From: Luteimonas panaciterrae
GTDB taxonomy: Bacteria; Pseudomonadota; Gammaproteobacteria; Xanthomonadales; Xanthomonadaceae
DNA: 64,000 nucleotides
Direction: 5' to 3'
Assembly (NCBI RefSeq): GCF_020511115.1
Contig: NZ_JAJAVH010000007.1
Location: 310,001-374,000, forward strand
Part shown: in pieces, positions 34,789 through 43,840 of the stretch
Position numbering within the stretch: the stretch's first letter is position 1
Layout: each line of letters starts with the position of its first letter
Notes under the pieces: generated by a model
What the model was told of the DNA's origin: nothing
Databases searched by the model: none
Seen by the model: the letters and a program-made list of their open reading frames with translations, nothing else
Position numbers and translations under genes: made by a program

Positions 34789-35787
34789 ATGCGGATCGGT
34801 TCCTTCTCCATCGCCCCCAAGGTGATCCTCGCGCCAATGGCGGGCGTCACCGACAAACCCTTTCGGCTGCTGTGCAAGCGGCTGGGCGCGGGCATGGCCG
34901 TGTCCGAGATGACCACCAGCGATCCGCGCTTCTGGCATACCGAGAAGTCGCTGCGGCGCATGGATCATGTCGACGAGCCCGATCCGGTGAGCGTGCAGAT
35001 CGCGGGCACCGAGCCCGGAATCATGGCGGAAGCCGCGCGCTACAACGTCGACCATGGCGCGCAGATCATCGACATCAACATGGGCTGCCCGGCGAAGAAG
35101 GTGTGCAACGCCTGGGCCGGCTCGGCGCTGATGCGCGACGAGGCGCTGGTGGCACGCATCGTCGAGGCGGTGGTGAAAGCTGTCGACGTGCCGGTGACGT
35201 TGAAGATCCGCACCGGCTGGAACGCCGACAACCGCAACGCGCCGACGATCGCGCGCATCGCCGAGGACGCCGGCATCCAGACCCTGGCGGTGCACGGCCG
35301 CACCCGCGATCAGCAATACACGGGGCACGCCGAATACGACACCATCGCCGCGATCAAGGCGGCACTGCGCATTCCAGTGATCGCCAATGGCGATATTGAC
35401 TCACCCGAACGCGCCGCCTTCGTGCTGCGCCAGACCGGCGCCGATGCGGTGATGATCGGCCGCGCCGCGCAGGGGCGGCCGTGGGTCTTCCGCGAGATCG
35501 CGCATTACCTCGAAACCGGAGAACATCTGCCGCCTCCCTCGTTGCAGGAAATACGCGACATCCTGCTCGGCCATCTGGAAGCGCTGCACGTTTTCTACGG
35601 CGAGATCGCCGGCGTGCGCATCGCGCGCAAGCACCTGGGCTGGTACGCGAAGGACCGGCCCGAGAACGCCGCCTTCCGCGCCGTGGTCAATCGCGCCGAG
35701 ACGGCGGCGGATCAGATTGCGCTGACACGTGACTACTTCGACGCACTGGCGACGAACGCGGCTTCGCCGTTCCGCGCGGCGGCCTGA
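34789..35787 (+). CDS. dusB: tRNA-dihydrouridine synthase B
   Basis: 332 residues. FMN- and NADPH-dependent reduction of uridine (position 17 in E. coli) in tRNA. The N-terminal IAPKVILAPMAGVTDKPFR and the catalytic Cys100 in INMGCPAKKV are diagnostic; the FMN-binding loops are VIANGDI and GRAAQGRPWVF. Length matches E. coli DusB (321). In many gammaproteobacteria fis follows dusB; here it does not. The start is 112 bases from the divergent DUF4440 gene. Confidence 0.95.
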   Translation: MRIGSFSIAPKVILAPMAGVTDKPFRLLCKRLGAGMAVSEMTTSDPRFWHTEKSLRRMDHVDEPDPVSVQIAGTEPGIMAEAARYNVDHGAQIIDINMGCPAKKVCNAWAGSALMRDEALVARIVEAVVKAVDVPVTLKIRTGWNADNRNAPTIARIAEDAGIQTLAVHGRTRDQQYTGHAEYDTIAAIKAALRIPVIANGDIDSPERAAFVLRQTGADAVMIGRAAQGRPWVFREIAHYLETGEHLPPPSLQEIRDILLGHLEALHVFYGEIAGVRIARKHLGWYAKDRPENAAFRAVVNRAETAADQIALTRDYFDALATNAASPFRAAA

Positions 35788-35789
35788 TT

Positions 35790-36830
35790 TCAGTTCTTCG
35801 CGACCGCCTTTTCGCCTTCCCCGATCGCTTTCGGTTCCTGCCAGATTCGCTGCCACATCTCCGGCAAGCGTTTGCCCGCCTGCCAGGGCCATTTCAGCTG
35901 CTCGGGCGGGATCTCGCGCCAGGTCGGGCTGTTGTGCTTGGCCACGGCGAAACGGAACGTGTAATCGGGCTCGCTGCCCATTCGCAGATCGCTCAGCACG
36001 AGCTTGTCTTCGTATGTTTCAGCTTTCTGGAAGCCGTGGTTGAACCAGGTCAGCCGCTGCACCACCTTGAAGTCGCGGACCGCGGCGAGCGCCTGCGTAT
36101 CCGATGGATAGGCACGGAAGCGGATATCTCCTCGATCGGCGACCAGCGAGCGTTCGCCTTCCACGAATCCTTGCGGCGTCATCGCCACCACCCGCCACAG
36201 CAGCGTGTTGAACGGCATCGGCACCGAGAAACGCGGCGCGGCACCAAGGCCAATGCGCGCGAGCGCGCGATCGGCTTCGCGTTCGATCATCCACTTGGCA
36301 GTCAGCGACCAGCCGACGTAGGCCACACCCAACGCGATGCCAACCACGAGCGCGCGCTGCGCCAGCACCCGCTCGCGCGCGAACCAGGCAACGACGCATG
36401 CCACCAGCCACGGCAGCGTGAACAGCGGATCGATGATGAACAAACTCGACCACATCAGCGGCTGCATCGGCAGCGGCCAGAACAGCTGCGTGCCGTAGAC
36501 GGTGAACGAATCGATCAGCGGATGCGCCATCAGGCAGAGCAGGATCGCCCAGAACCAGCGCGCCGGTTCCTGCGCCACGCGCCCGCCGCGACGCTTGAAG
36601 AACGCCCAGATCGCCCAGGCGACGAAGGGCAGCACGAGCCAGGAATGGGTCAGCCCGCGATGGCAGGTCATTTCCGCGACCGGATCGGCGAACAACCGCA
36701 GCGGAATCACATCCAGGTCGGGCAAGGTGTTGAGCGCGGCGCCGGCAAGCAGAGCCGCGCGCCGATGCCCGCGCGGCGCGATGGCGGCGGCGATGGCGCC
36801 GCCGTAGAACAGATGGGTGATCGAATCCAT
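35790..36830 (-). CDS. YdjM/DUF457-like membrane-bound metal-dependent hydrolase
   Basis: 346 residues. The start MDSITHLFYGGAIAAAI, then LPDLDVIPL, HRGLTHSWLVLPF and HPLIDSFTVYGTQLFWPLP are the hallmark of the YdjM (PF04307) family. These His/Asp clusters lie at ends of transmembrane helices and bind metal. Four or five helices make up the first 180 residues; the C-terminal 150 residues are soluble. The enzyme acts at the inner membrane; substrate unknown, possibly a phospholipid-like compound. Convergent with dusB, 2 bases between the stops. Divergent pairing is absent. Confidence 0.9.
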   Translation of the reverse strand: MDSITHLFYGGAIAAAIAPRGHRRAALLAGAALNTLPDLDVIPLRLFADPVAEMTCHRGLTHSWLVLPFVAWAIWAFFKRRGGRVAQEPARWFWAILLCLMAHPLIDSFTVYGTQLFWPLPMQPLMWSSLFIIDPLFTLPWLVACVVAWFARERVLAQRALVVGIALGVAYVGWSLTAKWMIEREADRALARIGLGAAPRFSVPMPFNTLLWRVVAMTPQGFVEGERSLVADRGDIRFRAYPSDTQALAAVRDFKVVQRLTWFNHGFQKAETYEDKLVLSDLRMGSEPDYTFRFAVAKHNSPTWREIPPEQLKWPWQAGKRLPEMWQRIWQEPKAIGEGEKAVAKN

Positions 36831-36884
36831 GCGCCGATGCTAAAGGGTTTCGACGCGAAACTTCAGGGATGTGGTGGGCTTTCC

Positions 36885-37706
36885 TCAGGCCGCTCGCGCC
36901 AGCCCGTTTTCCTGCACCAGCCGCAGGCGCGGCGGAATCTCCGCCAGAACATCGCCGCGATGCGAGAGCAAACGCAGCGTACCGTCGGCCTCCTCGACCA
37001 GCGCGGTCAGGCTTTCGACCCAGTCGCCGTCGTTGGCGTAGATCAGCCGGTCGCGCTGCACGAGGCCGGCACGATGGATATGGCCGCAGACGATGCCGTC
37101 GAGCCCGCGCCGTTGTGCATCGTCGAGCCCGGCCTGCACGAAGCGCTCGATGTAGCGTTCCGCCGCGCCGCTCTGGCGCTTGAGGAATTCCGACAACGAC
37201 CAGTAACGCAGACCGAAGCTGCGGCGAATCCGGTTGAGCACCTGATTGCCGGTGAGGATGCGATAGTACAGCCAGTCGCCGAATTTCTCCTGCAACCCGC
37301 CGAAATGGGTGACCGCGTCGTAATCATCGCCATGCACCACCAGCAGACGGCGCCCGTCGGCGGTGACGTGGATGGTGCGGCGGCGCACCTGCATCGCCGG
37401 CAACGCGAGACCGCAGAAGCGGCGCACCGGGCGATCATGGTTGCCAGGGATGTAGATCAGCTCGGTGCCCTTGCGGCGCAGCGCGTGCAGTGCCTCAACC
37501 ACGTGGTTGTGCGCCTGCCCCCAGCGCGCGCGGCGCTGCGCCAGCCACCACAGGTCGACGATGTCGCCGACCAGATACAGCCGTGCGCAATCCAGCGTCG
37601 ACAGGAACGCCGCCAGCTCCTCCGCATGGCAATGCTTGGAGCCGAGATGGACATCGGATACGAAGACCGCGCGCCGACGCCCCTTGCTCGCGGTCGCGGG
37701 GCTCAT
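36885..37706 (-). CDS. LpxH-like metallophosphoesterase
   Basis: 273 residues. The metallophosphoesterase motifs are FVSDVHLGSKHC, YLVGDIVDLWW, IYIPGNHDRPV, LVVHGDDYDAV and VCGHIHRAG. This is the pattern of UDP-2,3-diacylglucosamine diphosphatases, but this gene is longer than LpxH (240) and may be a second family member with another phospholipid substrate. The ATG overlaps the TGA of the acyltransferase gene upstream by 4 bases (37703-37706), so the two are made together. No other lipid A gene is nearby. Confidence 0.85.
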   Translation of the reverse strand: MSPATASKGRRRAVFVSDVHLGSKHCHAEELAAFLSTLDCARLYLVGDIVDLWWLAQRRARWGQAHNHVVEALHALRRKGTELIYIPGNHDRPVRRFCGLALPAMQVRRRTIHVTADGRRLLVVHGDDYDAVTHFGGLQEKFGDWLYYRILTGNQVLNRIRRSFGLRYWSLSEFLKRQSGAAERYIERFVQAGLDDAQRRGLDGIVCGHIHRAGLVQRDRLIYANDGDWVESLTALVEEADGTLRLLSHRGDVLAEIPPRLRLVQENGLARAA

Positions 37707-39403
37707 GCGTCGGCCCCGGCTTGCTTGAGATAGCGTTTTCGCTTGTTCGGGCGCAGCTTGTGCATGTCCACTTCGATCAGGCCATCGATCGAATCGCTGA
37801 AATCCGGATCGACGCCGAAGGCGAGGAAGCGCGCGCCGCCCGGCTCGCACAGATCGGTGTACTGCTTGTAGAGCATCGGCACCGACGCGCCCAGCGCGGA
37901 CAGATTGCCCTTCAGCACGCCGAAGGCAGTGTCGGCGTCCATCTCGCCGAACGACGGCGGCGCGGCGAAGTACTGGAACGGCTTCAGCGAGGCCACGAGC
38001 GGTTCCTGGCAGCCGTAGTAGCGCTGGTAGTAGGCAACGAGCTGCTCGCGCGCCGGCAGCGGCAGCGCCGCGCTGATCGAGACCGGCCCGAACAGGTAGC
38101 GCACGCCCGGATAACGCATCAGATACGCGCCGAGGCCGTACCACAGGTAGTCGAGGCTACGGCTGCCCCAGTATTCCGGGGTCACGTAGCTGCGGCCCAG
38201 TTCCATGCCCTCGGCGATGTGCGGGATCAGATCGTCGGAATAGCGGAACAGCGAAGCGGTGTAGAGGCCGGACAAACCGCGATCGGCCAGCGCACGCGAA
38301 CCGCGCATCACGCGGTAGCCGCCGGCGATGCGTTCGGCGTCCGCGTCCCACAGCACGATCTGTTCGTAGTGGGCGTCGTAGGCGTCGATGTCGCGACTGC
38401 GGCCGGTGCCCTCGCCCACCTTGCGGAAGGTGAACTCGCGCGCGCGGCCGATCTCGCGCAGCAGCGGCGAATCGGTGCGCAGGCGCGCCAGGCGGATCTG
38501 CTTGCCGTCCTGGGTTTCGCCGAGCAGTTCGGTGGCGGCGATTTCCGCGCGCAGCAGTTCAACGGGTTCCGGCGGTGCCAGCGGCTCCGGCCCCGGCGTC
38601 TGCGACATGCGCTGCTTGCCGAGCGCATACAGCGCCTTGCGCACGGTGCGCAACGCCGTCACCGGATCGGCATCGGGTTCGATCTTCAGCGGCTGGCCGA
38701 TGCGCAGGCTCAGCGGGCGGTTGCGGCGCGCGTACATCTCGCGCGCCAGCAGCGCGGTGCCGGCCGGCTTGAACAGGGCCGAAGCGCCGTAGAACAGCGC
38801 CGAATTACGCGCCTTGATGCGCACCGGCAGCACCGGCGCGCCGGTCTTGCGGGCAAAGCGCACGAAGCCGCGCTGCCAGCGGCCGTCGCGCACGCCGCGC
38901 AGTCCGAGGCGCGAGACTTCGCCGGCCGGGAACACGATCACGCACTGCTCCTGCCGCAACGCCTGCTCGACCGCGCGCAGGCTCTCGGCCCCGGCGCGGC
39001 CGTCGAGAATGCGCACCGGCAGCAGCAGGCCGGACAAGGGCTCCAGCATCATCAGCAGATCGTTGGCGATGATGCGCACGTCGCGGCGCACGGTGCCGAC
39101 ATGCTGCAGCAGCGCCAGCGCGTCGGTCGCGCCGGAAGGATGGTTGGCGACGATCAGCAGCCTGCCGCGTTCCGGGATATGGCCTTCGCCCGAATCCACG
39201 GTGTAGCGCGCCTGCACGTGATCCAGCGCGGCGTCCACGAAGGCGAAATCGCGCAGGTGGCCGCTCTCGGCCAGGAAATGCTCGATCGTCTCGAACCGCG
39301 ACCAGCGCCCGAGCGTGCGCAGCAGCGGACGCGTCAGCGCCGCACGGCGACCGCTGAACCATTGCGGAAAGCGTTGTTGCAGGCGTTCTTCGAGTGACAG
39401 CAT
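37703..39403 (-). CDS. Bifunctional acyltransferase, OlsF-like (PlsC-type plus GNAT)
   Basis: 566 residues from ATG 39403; an in-frame ATG at 39487 adds a Pro/Arg-rich stretch and is less likely. Residues about 75-280 are an O-acyltransferase domain of the PlsC type: NHPSGATDAL (active-site His and Asp) and VFPAGEVSRLGLRG. Residues about 310-540 are an acyl-ACP-dependent GNAT domain (REFTFRKVGEGTGRSRDID, LWYGLGAYLMRYP, MELGRSYVTPEY). The same pair of activities is fused in OlsF, which makes ornithine lipids from ornithine in one protein. The order here is O-acyltransferase first, as in OlsF. Coupled to the phosphoesterase downstream. Confidence 0.8.
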   Translation of the reverse strand: MLSLEERLQQRFPQWFSGRRAALTRPLLRTLGRWSRFETIEHFLAESGHLRDFAFVDAALDHVQARYTVDSGEGHIPERGRLLIVANHPSGATDALALLQHVGTVRRDVRIIANDLLMMLEPLSGLLLPVRILDGRAGAESLRAVEQALRQEQCVIVFPAGEVSRLGLRGVRDGRWQRGFVRFARKTGAPVLPVRIKARNSALFYGASALFKPAGTALLAREMYARRNRPLSLRIGQPLKIEPDADPVTALRTVRKALYALGKQRMSQTPGPEPLAPPEPVELLRAEIAATELLGETQDGKQIRLARLRTDSPLLREIGRAREFTFRKVGEGTGRSRDIDAYDAHYEQIVLWDADAERIAGGYRVMRGSRALADRGLSGLYTASLFRYSDDLIPHIAEGMELGRSYVTPEYWGSRSLDYLWYGLGAYLMRYPGVRYLFGPVSISAALPLPAREQLVAYYQRYYGCQEPLVASLKPFQYFAAPPSFGEMDADTAFGVLKGNLSALGASVPMLYKQYTDLCEPGGARFLAFGVDPDFSDSIDGLIEVDMHKLRPNKRKRYLKQAGADA

Positions 39404-39762
39404 GGCGGCGTGGGGACGGCCTGGCAGGGGCGGGCTTGTTTTAGGGCGGGCCTGGTTGGCCGGCAGCCTGCGCCCGCCCTGCGACATCGATATTGCTGAA
39501 TTGCTGCGGCAAGATTACAAAGCGGCCCGATGCATTGCCAGTGTGAACGGCCACGCCGTCCGACACCTCCCGATCCGCGTCGGCGAGCGGAAAACCCGGT
39601 CACAGCCCCGCGCATCCGGCCCGTCAGGCGCCCAGACGACGCCTCTTCACTTTCCCGCTGCTTAATTCCCGGGAAACATCGTTTCCGTCATGATGCGCGC
39701 GTCACCCCGCCCGTGTATCATGCGCGCCCATCTTTTCATCCGAATACAAGGATATTAAGCCG
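39404..39762. other. Intergenic region before metK with REP-like palindrome
   Basis: AGGGCGGGC (39443-39451) and GCCCGCCCT (39472-39480) form an inverted repeat resembling the REP heads at 20278-20383, but degenerate. Further on, TTCCCGGGAA (39666-39675) is a 10-bp palindrome and TATCAT near 39716 could be the metK -10. I see no recognisable SAM riboswitch and no gene. Confidence 0.45.
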
Positions 39763-40974
39763 ATGTCCAGCTACCTCTTCACCTCCGAATCGGTTTCGGA
39801 AGGCCATCCGGACAAGGTCGCCGACCAGATTTCCGATGCGGTGCTCGATGCCATCCTGGCCCAGGACAAGCGCGCGCGTGTGGCCTGCGAGACGATGGTG
39901 AAGACGGGCGTGGCGATCGTCGCCGGCGAGATCACCACCTCGGCCTGGATCGACCTGGAAGCGCTGACGCGCAAGGTCATCCTCGACATCGGCTACGACA
40001 GCTCCGACGTCGGTTTCGACGGCGCCACCTGCGGCGTGCTCAACCTGATCGGCAAGCAGTCGCCCGACATCAACCAGGGCGTGGACCGCAAGAAGCCGGA
40101 AGAACAGGGCGCGGGCGATCAGGGCCTGATGTTCGGCTATGCCACCAACGAAACCGACAGCTACATGCCGGCGGCGATCCACCTCTCGCACCGCCTGGTC
40201 GAGCAGCAGGCCAAGGTGCGCAAGGCGAAGAAGTCGCCGCTGCCGTGGCTGCGTCCCGACGCCAAGTCGCAGGTCACCCTGCGCTATGAAGACGGCAAGG
40301 CCTCGGCCATCGACGCCGTGGTGCTCTCCACCCAGCACGATCCGGACGTGAAGCAGAAGGATCTGATCGAAGCCGTGCGCGAGGAAATCCTCAAGCCCGT
40401 GCTGCCGGCCAAGTGGCTGCACAAGGGCACCAAGTTCCACATCAACCCGACCGGCAAGTTCGTCATCGGCGGCCCGGTGGGCGACTGCGGCCTGACCGGC
40501 CGCAAGATCATCGTCGACACCTACGGCGGCTGGGCCCGTCACGGCGGCGGCGCGTTCTCCGGCAAGGATCCGTCAAAGGTCGACCGTTCGGCTGCCTACG
40601 CCGCGCGCTATGTCGCCAAGAACGTGGTCGCGGCCGGTTTGGCCGATCGCTGCGAAGTGCAGGTCAGCTACGCCATCGGCGTGGCCGAGCCGACCTCGAT
40701 CTCGGTGACCACCTTCGGCACCGGCAAGATCAGCGACGACAAGATCGAGAAGCTGATCCGCAAGCACTTCGACCTGCGTCCGTACGGCATCATCAAGATG
40801 CTCGACCTGATCCATCCGATGTATCAGGACACCGCCGCCTACGGTCATTTCGGCCGCAAGCCGAAGCAGATCACCTACACCGACTCGGCCGGCAAGAAGC
40901 ACACCGCCACCGCGTTCTCGTGGGAGCAGACCGACAAGGCCGAGGAACTGCGCAAGGCCTCTGGTCTCAAGTAA
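39763..40974 (+). CDS. metK: S-adenosylmethionine synthetase
   Basis: 403 residues, the family length. Makes SAM from methionine and ATP. The signatures [23 protein letters not shown], the ATP-binding [16 protein letters not shown] and the catalytic loop [27 protein letters not shown] are all intact. Strong start after AAGGATATTAAGCC. It is expressed alone on the plus strand and ends at a good terminator. With ahcY and metF 9 kb away it forms the methyl-cycle set. Confidence 0.98.
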   Translation: MSSYLFTSESVSEGHPDKVADQISDAVLDAILAQDKRARVACETMVKTGVAIVAGEITTSAWIDLEALTRKVILDIGYDSSDVGFDGATCGVLNLIGKQSPDINQGVDRKKPEEQGAGDQGLMFGYATNETDSYMPAAIHLSHRLVEQQAKVRKAKKSPLPWLRPDAKSQVTLRYEDGKASAIDAVVLSTQHDPDVKQKDLIEAVREEILKPVLPAKWLHKGTKFHINPTGKFVIGGPVGDCGLTGRKIIVDTYGGWARHGGGAFSGKDPSKVDRSAAYAARYVAKNVVAAGLADRCEVQVSYAIGVAEPTSISVTTFGTGKISDDKIEKLIRKHFDLRPYGIIKMLDLIHPMYQDTAAYGHFGRKPKQITYTDSAGKKHTATAFSWEQTDKAEELRKASGLK

Positions 40975-41017
40975 TCGGTGCTTTAAATCATCGTGATCGG
41001 ATCATCTTGATCCGCAT

Positions 41018-41050
41018 GGAACGGGCCGCTTCGCGGCCCGTTTCGTTTTT
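41018..41050 (+). terminator. Rho-independent terminator after metK
   Basis: AACGGGCCGC (41020-41029), loop TTC, GCGGCCCGTT (41033-41042), then TCGTTTTTC. Preceding it, CGGATCA-TCT-TGATCCG (40998-41014) forms a smaller hairpin. Confidence 0.85.
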
Positions 41051-41081
41051 CAGGGCCGTGCGCTCATCGGCGCCGCGCCAT

Positions 41082-43061
41082 TCACTCCGTGCCGATCTGC
41101 TTGTGCAGGATGCGGCGAATCTCCAGGATCGCCTGCGGCGTTTCCTGCACGCTGTGCCATGAGGTGATCACCAGTTCCGATTCGGCGCCCGCCAGGTGCG
41201 CGCTGCGATAAGGCACCAGGCCGTCGTCGGAATCGATCAGCGGCAGCTTGGGATCGCGCTGGGCGATGATCGAGTTGTAGCGCACACGCGGCGAGATCGG
41301 CAGATCGGCGGCGGCATGCACGAAGGGATCGGTATCGCGCAGGTTGTCGATGCTGTTGGGCATGGCACGCTTGTGCTTCCTGCCCTCTCCCTTTTCGTTG
41401 CCGGCGAGATCGCTCAGCACGTCGGCGAAGCGCGTCAGCAGCGTGGCGGGCAAACGAATCAGCTTGCCGACGAAGCGTCCCAGCCCACCATCGGCCATCG
41501 CCGTTCCGCGATGCGGCGCAGCGATGAAGACGGCGCGATCGACCTGCGGCAGCGGCTGGAAATTCAGCAGCGGCTGCAGGCGCCGGCGAATGCGTTCTCC
41601 GCGATCGCCGGAAAGATCACGCCCGGCGGTGACGGCGCTCCACAGTTGATCGCCGGAAGAAGACACCAGCAATCGCGCCAGCACGCCACCCATGCTGTGC
41701 CCGATCAGCACCATGTGCTGCGAAGCCGGCGCCTGTCCGGCGGGGTCGAAATGCTTGAGCGCCTGTTCGACCAGCTTGGCGATTTCCGCGCGGTTCCAGG
41801 CGATCGGCATGTTGGTCGGGTAATAGACCTGCCAGATCTGGTAATGCCGGCGCAGCTGCTCGTCGCCCATGATTTCGTTGGCGACGTTCACCCAGGCCTC
41901 GGGGCTGCTGGCCAATCCGTGCAGCATCAGCACGATCCTGCGCTCCGGATCGTAGGGCTGCATCAGATACAGATGCGGCCGCACGATGCCGCGCTCGCGG
42001 CCGAGCATCGAACGCAGCGACTGCTTGGCGAAACCCGAACGCGCCAGCCACAGCCCGTAGCCGGCGGTGAAGTTGGCCGCCAGCGGCAGCCGCTGTCCTT
42101 GCACGATCACTTCCGCCTGGCGATACGGATCGTAGGGCGAGATCAGCACGCGCCGCGTAGTCAGCACCTGCGCCAGCGTCTGCCCGTCGAAGCGCAGCAG
42201 CAGCGTCACCGGCATGAACGGCATCTCGCTGAAGGCCGGCGCCTTGTCGTCGCGGCTCTCGCCGGCCAGTGGCGTGCCCGGAAGCGCGCCGGGATACGCG
42301 GCCGGATCGCCCACCGCCGCCGGCGAGACTTCGGCCACCAGTTCAGCACCGAAGCCATCGCGGCGATACACGCTGCGCACGCCTTCGAAGCGCAAGGATG
42401 ACGCCGGCGCGATCGCATCCGGATACGGAACGCCGCCCGGCATTCGCAGTTCGGTCGCTTCCGCGTTCACGCGCCAGCCGGCGACATCCATCTCCGTGTC
42501 GCGACGCACGCCGCCATCACTAGCGATCTGCGCGCGCCAACGCGCGAACAGGCTGCCCACCACCTGCTGCACCGCGTAGTTGTAGTAGTCGCGGACCTGG
42601 GTCTGGCGATCCTCGAACGCACGCTCGCCCGGCGCGCGCGGACTGAAGAACAGATAGGCGTAGGCATAGCGCGCGGCTTCCAGCCATGCGCCCACCGTGG
42701 CGTCGCTTTGCGCGGCCTCCCCTTTCGGGGTGAGGCGGATCGCCGCCTGCGTCCAGAGTTCGGCGGACGTGGACAGCTTGCGTTCCTCGTCCAGCCCTTC
42801 GCTCGTGGACAGCGTCTTGGCGCATGCCGGCACGTCCGCCGTGCAGGTCTTGGCTTCGATGCCCAGCACTTGCAGCGCTTCCAGGCTGGCGGCGCTCAAT
42901 TCGCCGCTGCTGAGCACATCGCCGCGCTTGGCCGCGATGTAATCCTCGGCGCCGAGCGACTTCACCTTCACCATCGCGCAGCCGCCGAGGGTCAGCGACA
43001 GGCATGCCATCGCCAGCAGCAGGGCGATCGAGACGTATCGGCGTGCGTTTCCGCGCGTCAC
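41082..43061 (-). CDS. Lipoprotein alpha/beta-hydrolase (esterase/lipase)
   Basis: 659 residues. Signal peptide ending with a lipobox LGGC (lipid-modified Cys28), so the protein is anchored to a membrane. The N-terminal half (30-370) has no recognised domain. From about residue 370 a hydrolase domain appears with HGLASSPEAW (oxyanion turn), the nucleophile elbow VLIGHSMGGVLARL (Ser about 456) and IDSDDGLVPYRSA as a possible acid. The C-terminal ELVITSWHSVQE carries a likely catalytic His. Related to triacylglycerol lipase/thioesterase-like lipoproteins. The substrate is unknown. Confidence 0.85.
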   Translation of the reverse strand: MTRGNARRYVSIALLLAMACLSLTLGGCAMVKVKSLGAEDYIAAKRGDVLSSGELSAASLEALQVLGIEAKTCTADVPACAKTLSTSEGLDEERKLSTSAELWTQAAIRLTPKGEAAQSDATVGAWLEAARYAYAYLFFSPRAPGERAFEDRQTQVRDYYNYAVQQVVGSLFARWRAQIASDGGVRRDTEMDVAGWRVNAEATELRMPGGVPYPDAIAPASSLRFEGVRSVYRRDGFGAELVAEVSPAAVGDPAAYPGALPGTPLAGESRDDKAPAFSEMPFMPVTLLLRFDGQTLAQVLTTRRVLISPYDPYRQAEVIVQGQRLPLAANFTAGYGLWLARSGFAKQSLRSMLGRERGIVRPHLYLMQPYDPERRIVLMLHGLASSPEAWVNVANEIMGDEQLRRHYQIWQVYYPTNMPIAWNRAEIAKLVEQALKHFDPAGQAPASQHMVLIGHSMGGVLARLLVSSSGDQLWSAVTAGRDLSGDRGERIRRRLQPLLNFQPLPQVDRAVFIAAPHRGTAMADGGLGRFVGKLIRLPATLLTRFADVLSDLAGNEKGEGRKHKRAMPNSIDNLRDTDPFVHAAADLPISPRVRYNSIIAQRDPKLPLIDSDDGLVPYRSAHLAGAESELVITSWHSVQETPQAILEIRRILHKQIGTE

Positions 43062-43142
43062 GGCGAAGCACCCGACGACAATTGGCCCGGAATGTTCGCT
43101 CGAATCGATTTCGGGTGCGAGTTCAAGAATCGGCGACGCGAT

Positions 43143-43164
43143 CGGATCATATCGTCATGATCCG
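43143..43164. promoter_or_regulatory. Palindrome upstream of the lipoprotein esterase
   Basis: CGGATCAT-N6-ATGATCCG, 8-bp arms, about 80 bases before the esterase start. A shorter version (CGGATCA-N3-TGATCCG, 40998-41014) lies downstream of the same gene. It could be an operator. Confidence 0.4.
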
Positions 43165-43240
43165 ACAAACCCGTCCCGCCGCGCAAAGCGATCAAGGCCG
43201 CGTGAACGCGGAGCGGTTCCTCTTTGCTGCGTCCGCGCGA

Positions 43241-43657
43241 TCAGCGCACGACCGTCACCGGCACGTGCGAGCGCGCCAGCACATCCGTGGACACCGAACC
43301 GATCAGCCAGCGCGCCAGCGCGCCGCGTTCGCTATGGCCGATGACGATATGGTCGATGCCATGCTGCTCGACCTCGCTCAACAGCACGTCGCCCGGACTG
43401 CCGTTGAGCACGGTCGTGTCGACGAGCCCGGCCGCGTCCGGAGACGCACCGACCAGCCCCTCCAGCATTTCGGTGGCGTGCTGCGGGCTGTTGTCGGCCA
43501 CCAGCACCGCCATGCCCTCGATCCCGCTCACCGCCGGCTGCAACACCGTCACCACGCGCACGCGCCCGCCGAAAGCACGGGCCAGATCGACCGCGAGCCG
43601 GAACGCCCGCTTGGCCGAATCGGAACCGTCGTAGCCCACAAGGATTCGTCTGGACAT
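43241..43657 (-). CDS. Universal stress protein, UspA family
   Basis: 138 residues, single domain. Alpha/beta fold of the Usp type with the N-terminal RRILVGYDGSDSAKRAFRLAVDLARAFGG and the C-terminal HIVIGHSERGALARWLIGSVSTDVLARSHVPVTVVR. The usual ATP-loop G-2X-G-9X-G(S/T) is present only in part: the second Gly is replaced. Such proteins rise in stationary phase or under envelope stress. It is divergent from the Anbu operon that follows on the plus strand. Confidence 0.88.
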   Translation of the reverse strand: MSRRILVGYDGSDSAKRAFRLAVDLARAFGGRVRVVTVLQPAVSGIEGMAVLVADNSPQHATEMLEGLVGASPDAAGLVDTTVLNGSPGDVLLSEVEQHGIDHIVIGHSERGALARWLIGSVSTDVLARSHVPVTVVR

Positions 43658-43840
43658 GGGAATGCGCCTCCGCCGCGGTTCGAACCGATATTCACATCAG
43701 CATGATCCGCCCTTCCGCGTGATCGGCCAATTAACGTCGGGACCCTGCGGCCACGCCATTGGTGCGTCGCAACATCTAGGCAAGTCCCGCAACACGTGGT
43801 ATCAGTGGAACCGGGAATGGCCCCGCCGAGCGCAAGGCCT

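Noticed and set aside
39404-39762. Possible SAM riboswitch before metK
   Set aside because: I could not find the paired stems or conserved boxes of any SAM class; only palindromes and a -10-like sequence.
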